Assembly: GCA_036625225.1 (NCBI GenBank)
Contig: JAZKUF010000003.1
Coordinates: forward strand, 558,001 to 622,000
DNA length: 64,000 nt
Origin: Accumulibacter jenkinsii
GTDB taxonomy: Bacteria > Pseudomonadota > Gammaproteobacteria > Burkholderiales > Rhodocyclaceae
Reading direction: 5' to 3'
Position numbers and translations under genes: made by a program. The notes under the pieces were generated by a model. It had not been told where the DNA came from and made no database searches. It saw nothing but the letters and a program-made list of their open reading frames with translations. Below, piece after piece: positions 33,161 to 45,702 of this stretch; within the stretch, counting starts at the first letter, position 1, and every line of letters starts with the position of its first letter.

Positions 33161-35803
33161 ATGAATTCACCAGTGCTTCTTCCCTGGCCAGGGCGTCGGG
33201 CAGAAATGGACGAGGCCGCGGCGCGCAACGCCCTGATGACGCGCCTCAAGACCCGACTCCAGGACGGTCAGCGGGCAATCACCGAGCAGTACCGTGCCGA
33301 GCGCGATGCGGCGCGACTGCTGTGCCAACGCTGCCGTCTGATCGACGAAGTGCTGCACGAACTGTGGCGCGAGCTGGCGATACCGGCGTCGCTGGCGTTG
33401 ATTGCGGTCGGTGGCTACGGCCGGGGTGAACTGTATCCGGCGTCCGACGTCGATCTGCTGATCCTCCTGCCGGAAGAGGCCGACAGCGTGCTGACCGCAC
33501 GCCTCGAACAGCTGGTCTGCCTGTTCTGGGACATCGGACTCGAAATCGGCCACAGCGTGCGCACCATCGAACAGTGCGTGGAAGAGGCCGGCCGCGACAT
33601 CACGGTGCAGACGACAATGATCGAGGCTCGCTTTCTGGTCGGCAACGCCGTGCTGTTTGCTGGCTTCTCGACGATCATCAAGGGCAGCCTCGATGCGCGC
33701 GCCTTCTTCCAGACCAAGCGGGTCGAACAGGAGGACCGCCATCAGCGCTTCAGCGACACCCCGTACAGCCTCGAAGCCAACTGCAAGGACGGTCCCGGCG
33801 GTCTGCGCGATCTGCAGCTCATCCTGTGGATCACCCAGGCTGCCGGTTACGGCAGCTGCTGGAAGGATCTCGAACGACGCGGCTTCATTACCGACGAGGA
33901 GCAACGTGTCCTCGAAGCCTGCGAAGCCTTCCTCCGCCTCCTGCGCACGCAACTTCACCTGCTTGCCGGCCGGCGCGAAGATCGCCTGCTCTTCGAGTAC
34001 CAGACGGCGCTTGCCGAACAGCTCGGATTTGCCGCTACCGACAGCCGCCGCTCGAGCGAACAGCTGATGCAGAAATACTACCGGACGGCGAAAACGGTCA
34101 CCCAGATCAACGCCATCCTGCTGCAGAACATCGGCACTGCGCTTTTTCCGCCGCCGGACGAGCCGCCGCAGCCGATCAACGAACGCTTCCAGAACGTCCA
34201 CGAATTCCTCGACGTGGTCGACGAGGACGTCTTCATTGCTACCCCGGCAGCCATTCTCGAGGTCTTCGTGCTGCTCCAGAAGCGGGTCGAATTGAAGGGT
34301 CTGACGGCGCGCGCGCAACGCGCGCTGTGGCGCGCGCGCAAGCTGATCGACGACGATTTCCGCCGTCAGCCCGAAAATCGCGCCCGTTTCCTCGAAATCC
34401 TGCAGCAGGAGCGTCGCCTGGTGCAGGTATTTCGGCGCATGAACCAGTCCGGCGTCCTCGGGCGTTATCTGCCCGCCTTCGGACGCATCGTCGGCCAGAT
34501 GCAGCACGACCTGTTCCACGTCTACACCGTTGATCAGCACATTCTGCAGGTGATGCGCAACCTTCGCCGCTTCTCGATGGCCGAGTTTGCGCACGAGTAT
34601 CCCTTCTGCAGTCGCCTGATCAGCGACCTCGGCGACCCCTGGGTGCTTTACATCGCGGCCCTCTTTCACGACATCGCCAAGGGTCGGGGCGGCGATCACT
34701 CCGAACTCGGAGCGGTCGATGCGCGCGATTTCTGCGTCGAGCATGGCCTTGGCAGTGCCGATAGCGAACTGATCATCTGGCTGGTTCGCCAGCACCTGCT
34801 GATGTCAAGCGTGGCGCAGAAGCAGGACCTCTCCGATCCGGCGGTGGTCGGTGCCTTTGCCCGCGTCGTCGGCGACGAGCGACACCTGATCGCCCTCTAC
34901 CTGCTGACCGTCGCCGACATTCGTGGCACCAGCCCGAAGGTCTGGAATACCTGGAAAGCGCAGCTGCTCGAACAACTCTTCCGGGCAACCCGCCGCTGCC
35001 TGCTGTCGAGCGAGGCGACCCTGCTGACCGACGGCGCCATTACCCAGCGTCAGCGCGAAGCGATCCGGCTGATGCGTTTCTTCGCCCTTCCCGAAGGTGC
35101 GCATGAAGCCCTCTGGGAGCAGCTCGATACGGTGTATTTCCTGCGCCAGTCGGCCGAGGAGATCGCCTGGCACGCGCGCGCGCTGCATGATCGCGTCAGG
35201 ATCGACCAGCCGGTGGTCAGGGCCCGCCTCAATCCGCTCGGCGAGGGACTCGAAGTGATGGTTTACGCACGCGACCAGGCCGATCTCTTCCTGCGCCTGG
35301 TCGGCTTCTTCGGCCGCGCCGGTTACAGCATCGTCGACGCCCGCATCCACACCACGCGTCACGGCTACGCGCTCGACACCTTCATGCTGCTCGACGTCAG
35401 CGGCCGCGACGGGGATCGTGCGATGATCAGCTATGTCGAGCATGAACTCGGCGACCGGCTGGCCCGCCGGGCGCCACCGGATGTGCCGGGAAGCGGGCGC
35501 ATCTCGCGTCAGGTTAGACATTTCCCGATTCAGCCGCTGGTCAGCATCCAGCCGCTGGTCAGCCTCGAAGCCGATGAGACCGGCAAGCTTTTCGTGCTCA
35601 CCGTCGTCGCCGCTGACCGCCCCGGTCTGCTCTTCATCGTCGCCCGCGAACTCGCCGGGCATGGCGCCAACCTGCATACGGCCAAGATTGCCACCCTCGG
35701 CGAGCGCGTCGAAGACACTTTCCTGATCAGCGGTGGGCATCTCGACGAAAGCACCTGTCGGGTCAGGCTCGAAATGGATCTGCTGAAGCAGTTGCAGCTC
35801 TGA
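33161..35803 (+). CDS. glnD: PII uridylyltransferase / uridylyl-removing enzyme
   Basis: GlnD senses glutamine and uridylylates or deuridylylates PII, controlling nitrogen assimilation. The 880-residue protein has the nucleotidyltransferase motif GGYGRGELYPASDVD at residues 84-98, with catalytic Asp96 and Asp98. An HD hydrolase domain has His503-Asp504 in HDIAKGRGGDHSE. Two C-terminal ACT domains begin near LEVMVYARDQADLF and KLFVLTVVAADRPGLL. ATG 33161 is preferred to the open extension to 33074 because no domain lies before it. Between the ACT domains an 18-bp in-frame duplication gives IQPLVSIQPLVS. A hairpin follows the stop. Confidence 0.96.
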   Translation: MNSPVLLPWPGRRAEMDEAAARNALMTRLKTRLQDGQRAITEQYRAERDAARLLCQRCRLIDEVLHELWRELAIPASLALIAVGGYGRGELYPASDVDLLILLPEEADSVLTARLEQLVCLFWDIGLEIGHSVRTIEQCVEEAGRDITVQTTMIEARFLVGNAVLFAGFSTIIKGSLDARAFFQTKRVEQEDRHQRFSDTPYSLEANCKDGPGGLRDLQLILWITQAAGYGSCWKDLERRGFITDEEQRVLEACEAFLRLLRTQLHLLAGRREDRLLFEYQTALAEQLGFAATDSRRSSEQLMQKYYRTAKTVTQINAILLQNIGTALFPPPDEPPQPINERFQNVHEFLDVVDEDVFIATPAAILEVFVLLQKRVELKGLTARAQRALWRARKLIDDDFRRQPENRARFLEILQQERRLVQVFRRMNQSGVLGRYLPAFGRIVGQMQHDLFHVYTVDQHILQVMRNLRRFSMAEFAHEYPFCSRLISDLGDPWVLYIAALFHDIAKGRGGDHSELGAVDARDFCVEHGLGSADSELIIWLVRQHLLMSSVAQKQDLSDPAVVGAFARVVGDERHLIALYLLTVADIRGTSPKVWNTWKAQLLEQLFRATRRCLLSSEATLLTDGAITQRQREAIRLMRFFALPEGAHEALWEQLDTVYFLRQSAEEIAWHARALHDRVRIDQPVVRARLNPLGEGLEVMVYARDQADLFLRLVGFFGRAGYSIVDARIHTTRHGYALDTFMLLDVSGRDGDRAMISYVEHELGDRLARRAPPDVPGSGRISRQVRHFPIQPLVSIQPLVSLEADETGKLFVLTVVAADRPGLLFIVARELAGHGANLHTAKIATLGERVEDTFLISGGHLDESTCRVRLEMDLLKQLQL

Positions 35804-35804
35804 C

Positions 35805-35824
35805 GAGCGCGCAGTGTAGCGCTC
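35805..35824 (+). other. Hairpin just after glnD
   Basis: GAGCGC (35805-35810) pairs with GCGCTC (35819-35824) around an 8-base loop, beginning 2 bp after the glnD stop. There is no T tract, so it is at most a weak terminator or a transcript-end stabiliser. Confidence 0.35.
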
Positions 35825-35951
35825 GACCGCGCTGCTGGACTTATGTACCTGTGAAGTGCAAACATGGCGACGATCGCCCCTGTTCTTCCCATTCTCGTCT
35901 GGCCTCATTCTTGCTAGACAACGATCTGATCCTTTCGCTCCGGAGTTGACC

Positions 35952-39326
<3,375 letters not shown>

Positions 39327-39335
39327 AAACAGCCG

Positions 39336-39363
39336 GCGCGGGAAGAACTTCCGCGCCTCTTTT
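39336..39363 (+). other. Terminator-like hairpin in front of the ATP-grasp gene
   Basis: GGCGCGG..AA (39336-39345) pairs with TTCCGCGCC (39350-39358), with one bulged G and a GAAC loop, followed by TCTTT. It sits in the 41-bp gap after the DUF2126 stop and covers the place where a ribosome binding site for the ATG at 39368 would be. It could attenuate transcription or hide the start. Confidence 0.5.
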
Positions 39364-39367
39364 GTTC

Positions 39368-41959
39368 ATGCCGCGTTCCCTGCTCTCCAACTATCCGAGG
39401 AAAACCGACCGTTTCGACGAGATGCTCGCCGATGACGGCAGCCTTCGCTCGTCCTGGCAACCGTTCGTCGCCCACCTCGACGCGGCGACGCCCGAGCAGA
39501 TGCGGCATCGCCTCGATTACGTGCGCCGCCGCATCCTCGAGAACGGCGTCACCTACAACGTCTATGCCGACCCCAAGGGCGCCGACCGGCCGTGGGAACT
39601 CGATCCCCTGCCACTGATCCTGTCGCCGGCCGAGTGGCGGCAACTCGCCGCTGCCGTGACCCAGCGTGCCCGGCTGCTCAACGCCGTGCTCAAGGATCTC
39701 TATGGCCCGCAGGAACTGCTCCAGGATGGCAGCCTGCCGCCGGCGCTGGTCTTTGGTCACAACAATTTTCTCTGGCCGTGCCAGGGGATCCGGCCAGCCG
39801 GAGACACCTGGCTGCACCTCTATGCGGCTGACCTCGCCCGTTCGCCCGATGGCCGCTGGTGGGTGATTGCCGATCGCACGCAGGCGCCCTCGGGCGCCGG
39901 TTATGCGCTCGAGAACCGGACCATCGTCGGTCGGGTGTTTTCCGAGCAGTTTCGTGACCTGCATGTCCAGCATCTCGCCTCCTTCTTCCGCGAGTTGCAG
40001 GACTCGCTCGCGCACTGGGCGGCACCGGCCAGCGAAGCGCCACTGATCGTTCTTCTGACGCCGGGGCCGTACAACGAAACCTACTTCGAGCACGCCTATC
40101 TCGCGCGCTATCTCGGCTTTCCGTTGGTCGAGGGCAATGATCTGACGGTGCGCGGCGAATGCGTCTACCTGCGCACGCTGAGCGGCTTGCGCCGGGTGCA
40201 CGCCATTCTGCGCCGGCTCGACGACGATTACTGCGATCCGCTCGAACTGCGCGGCAATTCGGCACTCGGGGTTCCCGGCCTGCTGCAGGCCGTTCGTGCC
40301 GGCAATGTCCTGGTTGCCAACGCGCTCGGCAGCGGTTTGCTGGAGTCGGCGGCGTTGCCCGGATTCCTGCCGGGCATCTGCAGGAAGCTGCTCGGGGAGC
40401 CGTTGAAGATGCCTTCGGTGGGGACCTGGTGGTGCGGCGAAAAGGCGGCGCTGGCGTTCACCATCGAACACCTCGATCAACTGGTGATCAAGGGATCCTA
40501 TCCTTCGCAGCGTTTTGATCCGATCTTCGGCAATGAACTCACCGGCAGCCGGCGCGAAGAGATGATCGAGCGCTTGCGGGCCAGGCCGCAGGCCTATGTC
40601 GCCCAGGAACTGGTGAATTTCTCGCAGGCGCCGGCCTGGAGTACGACCCACGTCCGACGCCTGTTGCCGCGTGGCGTCGGCCTGCGGGTCTTTGTCGCCG
40701 CGACGCCGAATGGCCACGTGGTGATGCCGGGGGGGCTGACCCGCGTCTCCGCCGTCTCCAATGCGCGGGTCATCTCGATGCAGCGCGGCGGTTCGAGCAA
40801 GGACACCTGGATCCTGACCGATGCGGGCGTGAATACCTTCAGCCTGCTCAAGCACTCGGTTGGCAAGGCGGACCTCGTGCGTGGTGGCCGCAACCTCTCT
40901 TCCCGCGTGGTCGAAAGCCTGTACTGGTTCGGCCGTTACGCCGAACGCTGCGACAAGAGTTGTCGGCTCCTGCGCGTTACCCTTTCGCGTCTGGTCGATG
41001 CCAGTGCCGACACGCTGCCGGCGCTGATCTCGGCTTTCGACCTGTGTCGTGCCCTGCAACTGTTGCCGGCGGAGGAACCCGAGACCCCCCCTGCCAGCAA
41101 AGTGAACGGCACGCTCCGGGCGGGCGCTGCCAAGGCAAAGAGCGCTGCTGCCGACCTGCTCCGCGAAGCGCAGATGCTGAGCGCGATCTGCGGCAAGGAG
41201 TGGAACGACGGGCTGGCCGGCGACATTCGCCGGCTGCTCTGGGTGGCGACGCAGGTCCGCGAGCGCTTCTCGCTCGACAACTGGCATGCGATCAATCTGC
41301 TGCAACATCAACTGCAGCGCTACAGCAAAGGGGTCAGCGAACACGGCCAGCCTGAACTGAGCGAAGCGCTCGCTTTTCTTGACCAGATTCTGCTCACCTC
41401 GTCATCGCTGGCCGGTTTCGCGATGGACAACATGACCCGGGATGATGGCTGGCGTTTCCTGATCATCGGCCGGCGGATCGAGCGACTGGTCTTCCTGGCC
41501 AACGCGGTTGCCGGTTTCCTGCGCCTGGAAACGACGCGCGCGGCCGGCAGCCTCGAGTGGTTGCTGGAATTGACCGACAGCATCATCACCTATCGCTCGC
41601 GCTACATGATCCAGCCGCAGGTCCTGCCGACCCTCGATCTGATCGTTTTCGACGACGGCAACCCGCATTCCGTGGCCTTCCAACTGCAGATTCTGGTGCG
41701 CTACCTCGACAATCTGGCGCGCCTGCTCGGCGGACCGCGTGACGAAGCCCTGCGGGCTGCGCTCGTGCGCCTGCAAGGCTTCGACCTCGAGCGCTTCGAG
41801 GGGCGGAGTTTCAGCGAGTGCCATGCCTGCGAGGCTTGCCGCGACCTGGCCGCCATGCTGAGCGAGATCTCGCTCGCCGCCGCAGCCCTTTCGGATCGCC
41901 TGGCGATGCGCTTTTTCAGTCATGTCGGCGATGTCAGCCGCTATACCCTCGCCTCATGA
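39368..41959 (+). CDS. Circularly permuted ATP-grasp fused to alpha-E domain
   Basis: An 863-residue protein. Residues 1-500 form a circularly permuted ATP-grasp ligase (NGVTYNVYADPKG, YGPQELLQDGSLPPALVFGHNNFLWP, LTPGPYNETYFEHAYLARYLGFPLVEGNDL, YVAQELVNFSQAPAW). Residues from about 510 form the helical alpha-E (DUF403) domain (ESLYWFGRYAERCDKSCRLLR, SLEWLLELTDSIITYRSRY). The two are often separate adjacent genes; here they are fused. ATP-grasp enzymes of this class are predicted to form amide bonds. No ribosome binding site is visible before ATG 39368, where a hairpin lies instead; a TTG two codons earlier is an alternative. The next gene starts 4 bp after the stop. Confidence 0.9.
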   Translation: MPRSLLSNYPRKTDRFDEMLADDGSLRSSWQPFVAHLDAATPEQMRHRLDYVRRRILENGVTYNVYADPKGADRPWELDPLPLILSPAEWRQLAAAVTQRARLLNAVLKDLYGPQELLQDGSLPPALVFGHNNFLWPCQGIRPAGDTWLHLYAADLARSPDGRWWVIADRTQAPSGAGYALENRTIVGRVFSEQFRDLHVQHLASFFRELQDSLAHWAAPASEAPLIVLLTPGPYNETYFEHAYLARYLGFPLVEGNDLTVRGECVYLRTLSGLRRVHAILRRLDDDYCDPLELRGNSALGVPGLLQAVRAGNVLVANALGSGLLESAALPGFLPGICRKLLGEPLKMPSVGTWWCGEKAALAFTIEHLDQLVIKGSYPSQRFDPIFGNELTGSRREEMIERLRARPQAYVAQELVNFSQAPAWSTTHVRRLLPRGVGLRVFVAATPNGHVVMPGGLTRVSAVSNARVISMQRGGSSKDTWILTDAGVNTFSLLKHSVGKADLVRGGRNLSSRVVESLYWFGRYAERCDKSCRLLRVTLSRLVDASADTLPALISAFDLCRALQLLPAEEPETPPASKVNGTLRAGAAKAKSAAADLLREAQMLSAICGKEWNDGLAGDIRRLLWVATQVRERFSLDNWHAINLLQHQLQRYSKGVSEHGQPELSEALAFLDQILLTSSSLAGFAMDNMTRDDGWRFLIIGRRIERLVFLANAVAGFLRLETTRAAGSLEWLLELTDSIITYRSRYMIQPQVLPTLDLIVFDDGNPHSVAFQLQILVRYLDNLARLLGGPRDEALRAALVRLQGFDLERFEGRSFSECHACEACRDLAAMLSEISLAAAALSDRLAMRFFSHVGDVSRYTLAS

Positions 41960-41963
41960 CGCC

Positions 41964-42932
41964 ATGAACGCGCAGCCTGCCCGCTATCACGTCCTCCATG
42001 AAACGCGCTACAGCTACGAGAGCCCGGTGTCGCTGTCGCGCCAGCTCCTGCATCTGACGCCGCGCGATTGTGCGTGGCAGCGTTGCCTGGCGCATCAGAT
42101 CAGCGTCGAACCCGAAGTGACGATGGCCCGCGAGCGGCAAGACTGTTTCGGCAATCGGGTCCGCCAGCTGGCGATCGAATTTCCGCATGACAGCCTCAGC
42201 GTCCGCGCCGAGAGCACGATCGACGTCTTGCCGCACCTGCCAGCGGATACCGTGGTGGCGCTCGCCGGCGCGCTGCCTGCCGCATCACCGGCCTATCTCG
42301 GCGCTTCGCCGGCTTGGGAGTCGGTGCGCGACGCACTGGCTTACGGCGCTCGGCCGGTTCTGCGCAACGCCAGCTGCTTCCAGTTCGAGTCGCCGCATGT
42401 TCGCGTCAAACGCGAGTTTGCGGCCTATGCGCGGACGTGCCTGACGCCACGGCGGCCGGTTCTGGAGGCGGTACAGGCGTTGATGAGCCGCATCTACAGC
42501 GAGTTCGAGTTCGATCCCGAGGCGACCACGGTCGCCACCCCGGTGCTCAAGGTGCTGACCGAGAAGCGCGGCGTCTGCCAGGACTTTGCCCACCTGATGC
42601 TCTCCTGTCTGCGCTCGCAAGGCCTTGCCGCCCGCTACGTCAGCGGTTATCTGCTCACCCATCCGCCACCCGGGCAGCCGCGAATGGTCGGCGCCGACGC
42701 CTCGCACGCCTGGGTTTCGGTGTTCTGCCCGGAACTCGAAGGCGGCAGTTGGGTGGATTTCGATCCCACCAACAATCTTTTGCCCGACACCCAGCACATC
42801 ACGCTCGCCTGGGGGCGCGATTTTGCCGACGTCTCGCCATTGCGCGGCATCATTCTCGGCGGTGACGCGCACGAGCTCGATGTCGCGGTGACCGTCACGC
42901 CGATCGACGCCGAGGTCGCGCTTCGGCCGTAG
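41964..42932 (+). CDS. Transglutaminase-like cysteine protease family protein
   Basis: A 322-residue protein with an N-terminal bacterial transglutaminase domain (YHVLHETRYSYESPVSLSRQLLHLTPR). The catalytic core has Cys205 in RGVCQDFAHL, His248 in ASHAWVSVF and Asp267 in DFDPTNN, a complete triad. ATG 41964 is chosen because it lies 4 bp after the previous stop and begins just before the first strand; an earlier in-frame start inside the ATP-grasp gene is possible. It is the third member of the amidoligase block. It may cleave or cross-link the product of that system; the substrate is unknown. Confidence 0.9.
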   Translation: MNAQPARYHVLHETRYSYESPVSLSRQLLHLTPRDCAWQRCLAHQISVEPEVTMARERQDCFGNRVRQLAIEFPHDSLSVRAESTIDVLPHLPADTVVALAGALPAASPAYLGASPAWESVRDALAYGARPVLRNASCFQFESPHVRVKREFAAYARTCLTPRRPVLEAVQALMSRIYSEFEFDPEATTVATPVLKVLTEKRGVCQDFAHLMLSCLRSQGLAARYVSGYLLTHPPPGQPRMVGADASHAWVSVFCPELEGGSWVDFDPTNNLLPDTQHITLAWGRDFADVSPLRGIILGGDAHELDVAVTVTPIDAEVALRP

Positions 42933-42966
42933 CGGCGAGGGCTTTGCCTGAGCGGGCGGACCCGCT

Positions 42967-43002
42967 GAGCGGTCATCGCCCTGCGCTGCCGGGCGACCGC
43001 TC
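42967..43002 (+). other. GC-rich hairpin after the transglutaminase gene
   Basis: GAGCGGT..CGCCC (42967-42981) pairs with GGGCGACCGCTC (42991-43002), with a small internal bulge and a 9-base loop. It lies 35 bp after the stop. No T tract follows, so Rho-independent termination is doubtful, but it probably separates the amidoligase block from the riboswitch transcript. Confidence 0.4.
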
Positions 43003-43067
43003 ACCGGGCTCACCAACGACCTTGCATTACGGCGATCTTTGCTATAGATTCATGACTGTTCCATTCA

Positions 43068-43172
43068 TCTGAAAAAAGGCAAACTCGTCGAAAGGCGGGG
43101 ACGCAAAGCCACCGGTCTAAAGGTAACGGGATTCAGTCGTTGCCTAGGATGGCGGGGCCGCCAGGCTAACCG
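43068..43172 (+). ncRNA. Class I cyclic-di-GMP riboswitch (GEMM-I)
   Basis: The sequence carries the GEMM-I core in order: GGCAAAC, a stem with a GAAA tetraloop (CGAAAG), GGGACGCAAAGCC, ACCGGTCTAA, then CCTAGGATGGCGGGGCCGCC as the tetraloop receptor and closing strand. The invariant GGGACGCAAAGCC and the downstream GCGGGG are present. It precedes the DUF1631 gene by about 165 bp on the same strand. A possible -10 (TATAGA, 43043-43048) lies just upstream. The aptamer ends are approximate. Whether ligand turns expression on or off cannot be told from sequence. Confidence 0.9.
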
Positions 43173-43181
43173 AGGCAGGTC

Positions 43182-43200
43182 CGGAGACATCAGGTCTCCG
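43182..43200 (+). promoter_or_regulatory. Perfect hairpin downstream of the riboswitch (possible expression platform)
   Basis: CGGAGAC (43182-43188), loop ATCAG, then GTCTCCG (43194-43200): a 7-bp perfect stem 10 bp after the aptamer. Only TTCG follows, not a T run, so it is not a classic terminator. It could still be part of the expression platform, or pair alternatively with the aptamer's closing stem. Confidence 0.4.
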
Positions 43201-43335
43201 TTCGAACACTCCGTCCGCGATCAACCCGTCCGGTCCCCCAGTGGTTCTTGTCATTCCAGGGGTGGACTTGTGCCAGCCGGGCAGGTTTTGTGGTTTGGCA
43301 GTGGGCTTTGGCGCCAGCGGCAAGGAGAATCGGCG

Positions 43336-45540
43336 ATGGCTGTGTCTGTGGACAACGTGATCAGATTCCCTGAGGGATCCCGCCTTTCGACCGCGGACTC
43401 GGATCGTCCGCAGACGCTTGCCAAGGCGCGCTCCTTCATGGCCCACAAGCTCGGCGAAGCCCTGGCTTTGCTGCTGCCGAGGCTCGAAGAAGAACTTCTC
43501 GCGAGTGGTGACATCGCCAGCGGGCGCGCGCAACGGGAGTTTTGCTACGGCACGCGCGAGACGATCCATGAGCACGCACAGCGCTTGCCGAGTCTGCTCG
43601 CCACCCGCTGGCTGGATCTCGCTGAGCAGCGCATGCAGCCCGGTGCGAGAACCAGACCCGCGCGGGTGATCAGCGAGCCCGAAGATCTGCAGTTGGTCGA
43701 TTTCGGCGCCATGGACCATGAACTTGCCGTCACGGCGATCTCCGGTCGTCTGCGCAGCGCTTGCGACGAGAGCCTCTTCGGCGCCGGTCGGCGGCTTGGC
43801 TTTCTCTCGGGGGAGTCCGACGCCAACTGGCCGGTCGAGGATCTGATCGCTCAGTCGGTGGACAAGGCTTTCGCCGGTGTCGGGCTGTCGGGCATGGCAC
43901 AACTCGAACTCTTGCGTGCCATCGAGCGCCATGCGAGCGAAGTCTTCGGACCGGCGATCGACGACCTGAATGTCTTTCTGCTGGGTTGTGGCGTACTGCC
44001 CAAGCTGCGCCGCAGTTACTTTGCCTCGGCCGCCGACAAAAAACACCCGATCGCCGATGAAAATTCATCCGAAGCGACCGACCTCTTTGCCCTGCTGCAG
44101 AAACTGGTCGCTTCGCCGCCGGTCGCTGCGGCGGCAACGGTCGCTGGTCTGCCGGATGCACTCACCCCGCGCGCTCTCGCCGCTACCGGAATGCCCCTGC
44201 CGGCCGGCACCTCCGGCCGGATGGCGGTGGCCATCGACGACGTCATGGCGACTCTGCAGACCCTGCAGTGGGCGGCACCGGCGCCGGTCGTCCCCGATCC
44301 GGGGAAAGGTAACGTGTTGCGGGATTTCCGCGCCAGTGACACCGGTCAGAGCCTGGACGAGTTGCACGCGGTCACCGTGGACATCGTCGCCACCTTGTTC
44401 GACTTTATCTTCGATGATGCTGCCGTTGCCGACCCGATCAAGGCTCTGGTCGCGCGCCTGCAGATTCCGGTGCTGAAGGTGGCCTTGCTCGACAAGAGCT
44501 TTTTTTCCAGCAAGGCGCATCCGGCACGGCGTCTCTTGAACGGGATTTCCCGGGCTGCCGTGCGCTGCGGTCCGACGGCCGGCCATGACGACCCGCTCTA
44601 CGCCCGCCTGGCGCAACTCGTGGACCGCGTGCAGAGCGAGTTCAGGCAGGATACCGGTCTGTTTGATCTGCTTTGTGTTGAACTCGACGGTTTTCTCGAT
44701 GGCCAGGAAGCGACCGCCGATGCGCGTGCCGTCGAGGCGGCCCCGCTGGTCGCTGAACAGGAACTGCGCGACCTCGCCGCGCTGGCTGCCGAACAGGTCC
44801 TCGCCGGCTGGCTTGCAAAACCGTTGCCTGCAGTGCTGATCGACCTGCTGCACAACGAGTGGCGAAGCCTGCTCATTCGCCACTACGTGAACGGCGATGA
44901 CAGTGCCTGGGGAGTGGCCAAGACGACCATCGCCGATCTGGTGGCGAGCGTCCAGCCGCAGCCGGATGCCATCAGCCGAAAACGTCTTGCTGTCCGCCTG
45001 CCGGCGCTGGTGCGCAGGATTTACGATGATCTCGACTGCCTGCAGGTGGCTGAAGCACGTCGCCTTGTCCTGGTCGACAGTCTGTTCACCCTGCACGCGG
45101 CGGTGCTGCGCGGTACGGTGCTGCCGGCAGCCAGCGCCCTGCCGGCGTTGCCGAAAGCGGAGCCGGCGTCGCCGCAGATCAGCAGCGAACATATCGCGTC
45201 CGGTGACACCTCGCTCGAACGGATTTTCCTTTCCCCCGGCTGCCTGCCCGCCAACTCCGCGGGCAGTGAACAGGCCCGCTCGCTGGTCGCCGGGCTGCAG
45301 CGGGGTGACTGGATCGAGTTTGCCAACGCCGGAGCCGGACCCATGCGCTACCGGCTGTCCTGGATCAGTCCGCAGCGGGGCATCCTTCTCCTGACCAACC
45401 CCCAGTCGCCACAGGCCTTGTCGGTATCGCCGGACGCCCTGGCGGTGCAGTTCGAGCGTGGCGAAGCGGCACTGGTGGCGGTCGAGCCGATCTTCGAGCG
45501 CGCCGTCAAGCGCGCCCTGGCAGCACTGAAAGCGGCTTGA
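43336..45540 (+). CDS. DUF1631 family protein under riboswitch control
   Basis: A 734-residue, mostly helical cytoplasmic protein of the DUF1631 family. That family is sometimes misannotated as thymidine phosphorylase, which it does not resemble. Recognisable parts are the N-terminal KARSFMAHKLGEALALLLPRLEEELL and central DFIFDDAAVADPIKALVARLQIPVLKVALLDKSFFS. The C-terminal beta-rich segment LQRGDWIEFANAGAGPMRYRLSWISPQRGILLLTN resembles a PilZ-like barrel, but the RxxxR signature is not evident, so c-di-GMP binding is not claimed. AAGGAGA lies 6 bases before the ATG. The upstream riboswitch ties its expression to c-di-GMP, which suggests a role in motility or surface attachment. Confidence 0.85.
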   Translation: MAVSVDNVIRFPEGSRLSTADSDRPQTLAKARSFMAHKLGEALALLLPRLEEELLASGDIASGRAQREFCYGTRETIHEHAQRLPSLLATRWLDLAEQRMQPGARTRPARVISEPEDLQLVDFGAMDHELAVTAISGRLRSACDESLFGAGRRLGFLSGESDANWPVEDLIAQSVDKAFAGVGLSGMAQLELLRAIERHASEVFGPAIDDLNVFLLGCGVLPKLRRSYFASAADKKHPIADENSSEATDLFALLQKLVASPPVAAAATVAGLPDALTPRALAATGMPLPAGTSGRMAVAIDDVMATLQTLQWAAPAPVVPDPGKGNVLRDFRASDTGQSLDELHAVTVDIVATLFDFIFDDAAVADPIKALVARLQIPVLKVALLDKSFFSSKAHPARRLLNGISRAAVRCGPTAGHDDPLYARLAQLVDRVQSEFRQDTGLFDLLCVELDGFLDGQEATADARAVEAAPLVAEQELRDLAALAAEQVLAGWLAKPLPAVLIDLLHNEWRSLLIRHYVNGDDSAWGVAKTTIADLVASVQPQPDAISRKRLAVRLPALVRRIYDDLDCLQVAEARRLVLVDSLFTLHAAVLRGTVLPAASALPALPKAEPASPQISSEHIASGDTSLERIFLSPGCLPANSAGSEQARSLVAGLQRGDWIEFANAGAGPMRYRLSWISPQRGILLLTNPQSPQALSVSPDALAVQFERGEAALVAVEPIFERAVKRALAALKAA

Positions 45541-45702
45541 TGGCTGTCGGGTCAGACGCCCGTCCGAGGGACGCAGCCGCTGTTTCGCCCGGCCTGCCTG
45601 TGTCTTGAGACCTGGGCAGGCTGAGGCCCAAGTTTGCCGCTCCAGTGCAGTGCCTGCTGAAATCCAGTACCATCCACCCAATCTCCGCTACGCTGCAAAG
45701 CA

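Noticed and set aside
43195..43210. GTTCGAA-like tRNA T-loop motif
   Set aside because: No acceptor, D or anticodon arms surround it; it belongs to the riboswitch leader.
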